Of a stretch of DNA of 40,534 nt, positions 35,601 through 40,534 are shown piece by piece; within the stretch, counting starts at the first letter, position 1, and every line of letters begins with the position of its first letter. The stretch lies in assembly GCA_905182675.1 (NCBI GenBank), contig CAJJCK010000085.1, positions 1 through 40,534 on the forward strand, written 5' to 3'. The DNA is from an uncultured Cryomorphaceae bacterium. GTDB taxonomy: Bacteria; Bacteroidota; Bacteroidia; Flavobacteriales; Schleiferiaceae. The translations under genes were made by a program, and so were the position numbers. Below the pieces are notes generated by a model, which was given only the letters and a program-made list of their open reading frames with translations, was not told the DNA's origin and searched no databases.

Positions 35601-35811
35601 TTTGCTCAATTTTATTTACAACACCTTCCTCGATTTCCTGAGGAGAAGCCCCGGGATATATCATAGTGATGGTCACATTACGTGACTCTACCAGCGGGAA
35701 AAAGGTAGTGTTAAGATTGTTGTAGCTGATGTATCCAAAAAGGAAGAATCCAATCAGTAACGCATCTACCCCAACTGGATATTTAATGAAAAATTCTATG
35801 AGTTTCTTCAT
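32641..35811 (-). CDS. RND-family efflux permease (AcrB-like)
   Basis: 1056-residue inner-membrane proton-driven exporter of the hydrophobe/amphiphile efflux type. It has an N-terminal helix, a first large periplasmic loop beginning near residue 35 (NLNTTFFPLVESRNVTI, YPGASPQEIEEGVV), six helices, a second periplasmic loop and six more helices. The proton-relay aspartate pair is present in VGILVDDGIVIAENI on the fourth helix. The short cytoplasmic tail is charged. It lies 13 bases after the adaptor gene and is coupled to the TolC gene. Substrates cannot be predicted; control by the adjacent TetR suggests a small toxic compound. Confidence 0.96.
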   Translation of the reverse strand: MKKLIEFFIKYPVGVDALLIGFFLFGYISYNNLNTTFFPLVESRNVTITMIYPGASPQEIEEGVVNKIEQNLKGLTGVEQYTSTSNENSASIDVQVLKGYDTDLVLEDVKNAVQNVASFPTGLEPVRVSKRENLTLAMSMALTGEGVDLISLKKEARKIERELRLREGISKVSLSGFPNEEIEIALDKSTLRKYDISLNQIATALRSTNIDITGGTIKGSQEEMLIRSRNKKYDAQDLQNVIVLTRPNGQTIRLKDVGTVRNRWEDTPTRASYNGISSIEITVNNTDQEDLLQTCEYLKEYIAEYTANTDHMQLEIITDFSVTLQQRKDLLFENGLLGFFLVLILLALFLNLRLAFWVAIGIPVSFAGMFVLASYFGITINVISLFGMIVVVGILVDDGIVIAENIFSHFEGGKPLMKAALDGTIEVLPSVVSAVLTTIIAFSSFFFLDGRAGDFFSEMAFIVIATLAISLIEGLIFLPAHLSHSKLERNAKMNPVQNAATKVLFRFRDKVYAPFLRWSLENKIITISFFVAIMIVTFGAMGGGIIRTQFFPFIERDNLNISLDMPSGTNESVTQKWIDHIESKVWLVNEQYKSEREDGLDVVKAIQKNIGPSSSKARLNVILLDSETRLTASYLIQNDIREASGEIPGADNVSFGGVQAFGKPVSISLVSYDLEELKGAKDALKLKLKGMESLADVVDNDQKGIREVTLHLTDKARYLGLTPGGIMSQVRETFFGAQIQRLQRGEDEVKVWVRLDEKDRKQLWDLEELEITTPQGTVPLRELASYTIERGTVNINHLDGQREFRVESDLSSPNGSAPAILTQIQQDILPDILAKYPSVNARYEGQQKESQKTQKSSQTVMPLILFLIILTITFTFRSLVQTILIMLLIPLSLTGVAWGHYIHGMPMSILSFLGIVALIGIIVNDSLVLVSKYNINIKSGQGVYDAIYNAGISRFRAIFLTTITTIAGLAPLILETSFQAQFLIPMAVAIAYGIGFATTLTLVVLPSMMALVNDARVLVKHIWTNEKPTREEVEPAIIEMKSEQYFNEINKAKENE

Positions 35812-35824
35812 GAGGTGTGTCTCG

Positions 35825-36934
35825 TTATTTCACAGGTACTACAACTAATCCTGCAGCAGCCTTAAGGGTTGGTTCGTTGACTAGAAGTGCACCTTGTTCC
35901 ACCCCTTTCACAATGATTTCATTGTCGAGCCACTCCACAACAGTGACTAGTTTTTTAACTAAGACACTGTCTTGCTCTACCATATAGATGTACTCATTAT
36001 CTACCACCATTGATGCCGGAATTTTCAAGGCATTATCAACCTGTAATCCATCAACCGTACCTGTTAAATACATTCCTTCACGAAGCGTAGAGCCATCCAC
36101 GTTAACGATAATATTAATACTCTGGGTAGCCGCGTCCACTATTGGCGCTATTCTAGCGATACTACCCTCCCAGGTCCCTGCTATATCAGGAGAAGTGAAA
36201 TCTACCTTTTGACCAACAACAAGCTGATCCGCATAAGCCAGTGTAACAGCCGTCATAAGTTCATAAGAGCGAGTACTCACAAAAGTCCCTAACGCTCTTC
36301 CAGGACTAACCAGGTTACCAAGCTTAACACCGGCCATAGCAACAACACCGTCAAAAGGTGCGCAAATACTGAATTTATCTAGACGTACTTCCGAGCTTTT
36401 CGCCTGGTAGTAGGCCGTCTGAATGCCACGTGCAATCAAGAATTTTTCCAGCTTACCCTCTACTTTTGGCATGTGAGATAAGGGGGTATTTAAGCTTAAC
36501 TCATTATAGTATAATTCAAATGCCTTATACTGACCGCTGTAATCCTGATTGATATCAGGCAACACGCCCAACAAGGCATTAATAAAGTTCCCTTTAACAC
36601 TCATTGCATTTGCTTTAGCTTCTGCATTATCAAGTTGAATCAACACTTCACCCGCCTTAAAGGTGCGCCCTTCTAAAAATGGATGATCACCACCTTTGAA
36701 CGTACCGTTTACCTCAGCGAGTAAATCCGTTCTCTGGGCAGCATTCAATTTTCCATAGACAGTTATAGGCAGTTCAATACTCTGGAGATTTGCGGTCATC
36801 ACTTTAACCTCTAGTTTACGTCGGTCTACTTTGATTTCTTCCTTTGTCGCCATCGACTTAAGCCGGCCAGATATCATAATTCCTACTACGAGAATTGCGA
36901 TGGCTATGATCGCGTTTTTAACCCATTTCATCAT
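35825..36934 (-). CDS. Efflux RND periplasmic adaptor (membrane-fusion protein)
   Basis: 369 residues. An N-terminal membrane anchor (about 6-23) is followed by a split lipoyl domain: the first half at about 58-105 ends in VLIQLDNAEAKA and the second half carries ICAPFDGVVAMAGVKLGNLV. Between them is a helical hairpin of about 80 residues, then beta-barrel and membrane-proximal domains. It bridges the permease and the TolC channel. It is the first structural gene of the efflux operon, 183 bases downstream of tetR, with a palindromic operator and -7 box in that gap. Confidence 0.92.
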   Translation of the reverse strand: MMKWVKNAIIAIAILVVGIMISGRLKSMATKEEIKVDRRKLEVKVMTANLQSIELPITVYGKLNAAQRTDLLAEVNGTFKGGDHPFLEGRTFKAGEVLIQLDNAEAKANAMSVKGNFINALLGVLPDINQDYSGQYKAFELYYNELSLNTPLSHMPKVEGKLEKFLIARGIQTAYYQAKSSEVRLDKFSICAPFDGVVAMAGVKLGNLVSPGRALGTFVSTRSYELMTAVTLAYADQLVVGQKVDFTSPDIAGTWEGSIARIAPIVDAATQSINIIVNVDGSTLREGMYLTGTVDGLQVDNALKIPASMVVDNEYIYMVEQDSVLVKKLVTVVEWLDNEIIVKGVEQGALLVNEPTLKAAAGLVVVPVK

Positions 36935-37097
36935 TCGTTGTTATTCAGGTTGTTATTGATTTTCTTTAATGTCTCTAGTGTTATTAGTCTTTCTTCAGCC
37001 GTACAACAATTTTTGTGCCGTTGAGCATGGTACTTAAAAAATCACAAAGTCTCTATAAGTAGAAAGTGACAAAGTATTCGAGAAAAGCGCGAGTCCG

Positions 37098-37105
37098 CAA
37101 AAATA
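37098..37105 (-). promoter_or_regulatory. -7 box of the efflux operon promoter
   Basis: TATTTTTG on the minus strand is a perfect TAnnTTTG match, one base downstream of the palindrome at 37107-37120. It predicts transcription starting near 37092 and a leader of about 157 bases before the adaptor ATG. I see nothing I can support in that leader. Confidence 0.55.
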
Positions 37106-37106
37106 A

Positions 37107-37120
37107 TAAGTAATTACTTA
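37107..37120. promoter_or_regulatory. Palindromic TetR operator O1 (efflux operon)
   Basis: TAAGTAATTACTTA is a perfect 14-base palindrome directly upstream of a -7 box, where a bound repressor would block the promoter. It overlaps the tetR stop codon (37118-37120). The same word, with one change, lies before tetR itself (O2). Confidence 0.75.
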
Positions 37121-37648
37121 CTCATTTATAACCAACTCTAATAATCCAACCACCACAGCGTACATCTTGTCTATATCACCAAGATGTATGGCACTAATGG
37201 CTCCTTCATGAGCGGAGATAATGGCTCGTATTACTGACTTTGGCTTACCATGACCCACTTCTGCAATGGCCCACGAAAATTGATCGCAAATATCGTCGTA
37301 TATCTGTTCACGATTGATGCCCAATTCCAACTGAATTTTTGAGGCAGCGAGATAGTATTCAAAGTCCGCAGGCTCATCAATTACTGCCATAGGCAGCTTA
37401 ATAAAGAACCTCAAAAGATCTATTGGATCACGGTGTGATGCTGCCTCTTCTATATAGTCTAAATACTGTTCATTTCCCTTGGACACCAGAACGTTCAGAA
37501 GTCCCGTCTTATTAGTGAAATGTCGAAATATCAACCCTTCACTTACCCCTGCTTCTCTTGCTATTTTCGCTGTTGATACCGCTGCAAAACCCTGACTCCC
37601 AAAGAGTGTTATGGCAGATTTTACGATATCTATTTGCTTCTGAGTCAT
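37118..37648 (-). CDS. TetR/AcrR-family transcriptional regulator
   Basis: 176-residue one-component regulator. The N-terminal helix-turn-helix is at about 24-45 (STAKIAREAGVSEGLIFRHF), with the conserved phenylalanine and histidine of TetR DNA-recognition helices. The C-terminal helical domain (about 55-176) would bind the inducer and form the dimer. It lies upstream of, and in the same direction as, the efflux genes. Matching palindromes flank it: one over its own transcription start, one between it and the efflux genes. This indicates autorepression and repression of the pump. The ligand is unknown. Confidence 0.93.
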   Translation of the reverse strand: MTQKQIDIVKSAITLFGSQGFAAVSTAKIAREAGVSEGLIFRHFTNKTGLLNVLVSKGNEQYLDYIEEAASHRDPIDLLRFFIKLPMAVIDEPADFEYYLAASKIQLELGINREQIYDDICDQFSWAIAEVGHGKPKSVIRAIISAHEGAISAIHLGDIDKMYAVVVGLLELVINE

Positions 37649-37649
37649 A

Positions 37650-37665
37650 GTAAGTAATCACTTAC
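37650..37665. promoter_or_regulatory. Palindromic TetR operator O2 (tetR promoter)
   Basis: GTAAGT-AATC-ACTTAC is an inverted repeat with six-base arms. Its core TAAGTAATCACTTA matches O1 at 13 of 14 positions and both are followed by C. It starts one base before the tetR ATG and covers the predicted transcription start. Confidence 0.75.
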
Positions 37666-37672
37666 AAAGTTA
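37665..37672 (-). promoter_or_regulatory. -7 box of the tetR promoter
   Basis: TAACTTTG on the minus strand is a perfect TAnnTTTG match, overlapping the edge of operator O2 by one base. It ends 16 bases before the tetR ATG. No good -33 TTG is seen upstream. Confidence 0.55.
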
Positions 37673-37704
37673 CATGAAATTATTTAACTCAGAATGTGAT
37701 GGGT

Positions 37705-40534
37705 TTAATGTGCTTCCAACCAGCTGGATCCTGTTCCAACCTCAGCGATCATCGGGATTTCAAGACTTACCGCAGCCTCCATTTTTTCCACTACCAATGC
37801 CTTTAAATCATCAAGCTCCTCCTTAACAGCGTCAAAAACCAATTCATCATGAACCTGCAGAAGCATTCTTGACTTCATGCCTGATGACCGCATGGCACGG
37901 TCTACTTCAATCATGGCCAGCTTAATGACATCTGCTGCAGAGCCTTGAATAGGAGCGTTTACCGCATTACGTTCACTGTGACCACGCACAACTCCATTGC
38001 GACTCTCTATGTCTTTAAGATAACGGCGGCGGCCAGTTATGGTCTCAACATAACCATGTTCACGTGCAAAAGCAACCTGGTCATCCATATATTGCTTAAT
38101 GCCTGGATAGGTCCTGAAGTATCCGTCTATCGCCTCCTTAGCTTCTTTTCTGCTCATGTCAGTTTGTTGACTCAATCCAAAAGCGCTAACGCCATATACT
38201 ATTCCAAAGTTGACTGTTTTCGCGTTAGAACGCTGCGCTCTTGTGACCTCTTCTAAAGGCACTTCGAAAACTTTAGCTGCAGTAGCTTTATGGATATCCT
38301 CTCCATTTCGGAAAGCTTCGATCATCGACTCATCCTTAGCTAAGGCAGCTATTATTCGCAATTCAATCTGACTGTAATCTGCTGCGAGTAGTGTGTGATT
38401 GTCGTTATCTGGGATAAACATGGCCCGCACTTTACGGCCGTTTTCAGTTCGAATAGGAATGTTTTGGAGGTTTGGATTCGTCGAACTCAAGCGCCCAGTT
38501 GCCGCTACGGTTTGATTGAAACTGGTATGGATACGTCCTGTCTTTGCATGCACTAATGCAGGCAACGCATCTACATAGGTGCTTTTTAATTTCTTAAGCT
38601 CTCTAAATTCCAAAATCTTATCTACGATCGGGTGAACCTTTCGCAAGCCCTCAAGTATATCTTCGGAAGTGGCATACTGACCTGTCTTTGTTCTTTTAGG
38701 CTTCTCGGAAAGCTTAAGATCGTCAAACAGTACTTCACCTAGTTGTCTAGGCGATCCCACATTAAATGGTTTGCCGGCGATCTCTAAAATCTCTCCCTCT
38801 AGCCTCACTATAATTTCACCCAACTCTAGACTGTAAGAATTTAAGGCTTCCACATCCACACGGATTCCTTCACGCTCCATTCTAGCTAGCACAGGAACAA
38901 GCGGCATTTCGATGGTAGAAAACACTTTATCTACGCCAGTCTCTTTTAGTTTCGGCTCGAAAACTTGTTTTAATCTGAAGGAGATATCTGCATCTTCAGC
39001 AGCGTAGTCTAAGAGATCGGCCGAGGCGATATCTCTCATATTTTTCTGAGTTTTGCCTTTTTTACCCAATACTTGCTCTATAGAAATGGTCTCATAGTTC
39101 AAATAAGTCTCGGCAAGAATATCCATATTATGGCGCATATCCGGTTGGATCAAATAATGAGCGATCATTGTGTCAAACAATGGACCTCGTACTTCCACTC
39201 CGTAGTTCATCAATACAGATAAATCGTATTTGATGTTTTGACCAATTTTCTCAACGGATGTACTCGACCAGAATGGCTCAAAAGCATTGATGATTTCTTC
39301 TGCTGCAGCTCTTTCTTGAGGTACGGTAACAAAGTATGCCTTGCCCTCAGCGTAACTAAAGCTCATACCTACAATCTCCGCGTCCAACACCTCTAATGAC
39401 GTGGTCTCTGTATCAAAGGCCACCGATGATTTCTGGGTCAACAAACGTGCAAGCTCTCTCGCTTCAGGAAGGGTTTCTACCAGTTGGTATAAGTGATCCG
39501 TAGTCGCAACAGAATCCCTACCTGAGGCGCTAATTAAGGTAGCCGTCGTATCAGGTTCTGGCCCACCGAACAAACTCATTTGATCGTTAGAAACAAGCCT
39601 AATTTCTTTGACCTGTTTTTTAGTCGCTTCACTTGATGTTGCAACAGCCTCAGTTCCTCTTTTTAACCCTAACCTTCGGCCTAATGTCCTAAATTCTAGC
39701 TCCTCAAAAATGGTCATCAGCGCATCTTGGTCCCACTCGTCTCTCGTTAGTGTTTCTGGCTCAAGCTCCACAGGTACCTCGAGAATAATTCGAGCCAATT
39801 TTTTAGACAAGATTCCTAGTTCTGCATTGTCACGGATTTTCTCGCCTAATTTTCCTTTGATTTCACCTGCATGCGCTAAGGTCTCTTCTAGGCTTCCATA
39901 CTGCATCAGTAGCTTAGCGGCAGTTTTTGCACCTACTCCCGGTAACCCAGGAATATTATCCACCGCATCACCCATCATGCCTAAATAGTCGATGACTTGA
40001 TCTGCATTAGAGAGTCCAAAACGCTCACAGACCTCTGGTACTCCCCATACTTCAGGAGGGTTTCCTCCACGGCCTGGTCGATACATGAAAATTTTATCGC
40101 TCACTAATTGTGCGAAATCTTTGTCAGGCGTCATCATATAGGTGGTGAATCCTTCCTTCTCCGCCTTTTTAGCCAACGTACCGATCACGTCATCTGCTTC
40201 GTAACCAGGAACACCTATTGCAGGTATTTTAAATGCCTCTAGAATTCGATGTATATAGGGCACTGCTGATTTTATAGCCTCGGGAGTTGCTTCTCTATTG
40301 GCTTTATACTCTGGGAAAATCTCATGTCGTTCCGTGGGCTGAGGAAGATCAAAACAAACGGCGATATGCGTTGGGTTTTCCTTAGAGAGTAGGTCTAACA
40401 ACGCGCTGGTAAAACCATAAATTGCCGAAGTATCCAGGCCACCGGAAGTGATTCTTGGGTTTTTTGCAAACGCGAAATAAGCCCTGAAAATAAGGGCATA
40501 CGCGTCTAAAAGGAATAGTTTTTTATCTGTATCT
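37705..40534 (-). CDS. polA: DNA polymerase I (N-terminal few residues outside window)
   Basis: Replication and repair polymerase. The frame stays open to the window edge. The visible product of about 942 residues starts DTDKKLFLLDAYALIFRAYF, so probably only a handful of residues are missing; the first internal ATG (40401) is not the start. Domains in order: 5'-3' flap nuclease with its aspartate clusters (DYLGMMGDAVDNIPG); 3'-5' proofreading exonuclease with an intact FDTETTSL motif, so proofreading is likely active; family A polymerase with LLAADYSQIELRI (motif A), the KTVNFGIVYG finger helix (motif B) and QVHDELVFD (motif C). It is followed by tetR in the same direction after 56 bases, which contain the tetR promoter. 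Confidence 0.97.
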   Translation of the reverse strand, partial: DTDKKLFLLDAYALIFRAYFAFAKNPRITSGGLDTSAIYGFTSALLDLLSKENPTHIAVCFDLPQPTERHEIFPEYKANREATPEAIKSAVPYIHRILEAFKIPAIGVPGYEADDVIGTLAKKAEKEGFTTYMMTPDKDFAQLVSDKIFMYRPGRGGNPPEVWGVPEVCERFGLSNADQVIDYLGMMGDAVDNIPGLPGVGAKTAAKLLMQYGSLEETLAHAGEIKGKLGEKIRDNAELGILSKKLARIILEVPVELEPETLTRDEWDQDALMTIFEELEFRTLGRRLGLKRGTEAVATSSEATKKQVKEIRLVSNDQMSLFGGPEPDTTATLISASGRDSVATTDHLYQLVETLPEARELARLLTQKSSVAFDTETTSLEVLDAEIVGMSFSYAEGKAYFVTVPQERAAAEEIINAFEPFWSSTSVEKIGQNIKYDLSVLMNYGVEVRGPLFDTMIAHYLIQPDMRHNMDILAETYLNYETISIEQVLGKKGKTQKNMRDIASADLLDYAAEDADISFRLKQVFEPKLKETGVDKVFSTIEMPLVPVLARMEREGIRVDVEALNSYSLELGEIIVRLEGEILEIAGKPFNVGSPRQLGEVLFDDLKLSEKPKRTKTGQYATSEDILEGLRKVHPIVDKILEFRELKKLKSTYVDALPALVHAKTGRIHTSFNQTVAATGRLSSTNPNLQNIPIRTENGRKVRAMFIPDNDNHTLLAADYSQIELRIIAALAKDESMIEAFRNGEDIHKATAAKVFEVPLEEVTRAQRSNAKTVNFGIVYGVSAFGLSQQTDMSRKEAKEAIDGYFRTYPGIKQYMDDQVAFAREHGYVETITGRRRYLKDIESRNGVVRGHSERNAVNAPIQGSAADVIKLAMIEVDRAMRSSGMKSRMLLQVHDELVFDAVKEELDDLKALVVEKMEAAVSLEIPMIAEVGTGSSWLEAH

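Noticed and set aside
1-40534. CRISPR arrays, tRNA/rRNA genes, transposases, prophage or toxin-antitoxin pairs
   Set aside because: I looked for direct repeats with regular spacing, tRNA-like folds and transposase motifs on both strands and found none I could support.

Overview
The window looks like a chromosome segment of a Bacteroidota bacterium, most likely Flavobacteriia or a close relative. The evidence is the Bacteroidota gene families (a complete Bat aerotolerance operon, DUF2480, a DksA-like protein without its zinc cysteines, a flavobacterial-type arginine decarboxylase) and the perfect TAnnTTTG promoter -7 boxes in several intergenic gaps. Gene density is very high. No gap exceeds 300 bases, and I saw no rRNA, tRNA, CRISPR array or insertion sequence.

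Layout, left to right. (1) 1-3392, plus: the 3' part of ileS, a DksA/TraR-like regulator and lspA. (2) 3639-11579, plus: an eight-function Bat operon made of a MoxR ATPase, a DUF58 protein, a membrane-anchored helper, BatA, a fused BatB-BatC, BatD and BatE, mostly with overlapping or nearly overlapping ORFs. (3) 11586-12629, minus: thiL. (4) 12726-18553, plus: a complete suf iron-sulfur assembly operon (A-type carrier, sufB, sufC, sufD, sufS, sufE, DUF59/SufT-like). (5) 18696-20639, plus: HMG-CoA synthase (mvaS) interrupted by a -1 frameshift, then a DUF2480 gene. (6) 20642-23803, minus: a probable outer-membrane protein, a deoxyhypusine-synthase-like enzyme and an arginine-decarboxylase-type PLP enzyme. 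(7) 23954-31313: a tyrosine/homogentisate degradation island. It has a minus-strand 2-keto-4-pentenoate hydratase-like gene divergent from hmgA, a Cys/Met-metabolism PLP enzyme and hppD, then a terminator, fahA, scoA and scoB. (8) 31317-37648, minus: a TetR regulator followed by a tripartite RND efflux system (adaptor, permease, TolC). (9) 37705-40534, minus: polA, cut at its N-terminus by the window edge.

How the genes work together. HppD, HmgA and FahA take 4-hydroxyphenylpyruvate to fumarate and acetoacetate (maleylacetoacetate isomerase is not in the window), and ScoAB activates acetoacetate to acetoacetyl-CoA. Acetoacetyl-CoA is also the substrate of the nearby mvaS product. The efflux genes appear to be controlled by the adjacent TetR protein through two nearly identical palindromes, each abutting a -7 box.

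Most notable observations: (a) the mvaS frameshift contains a T TTA AAC heptamer in the exact phase for -1 slippage, so it is a sequencing error, a broken gene or recoding; (b) the paired TetR operators; (c) the BatB-BatC fusion with a relict signal peptide; (d) an arginine decarboxylase-DHS-like pair without agmatinase; (e) a meta-cleavage-type hydratase beside the homogentisate genes. Most of the rest is ordinary housekeeping content, and I see no clearly new multi-gene system.
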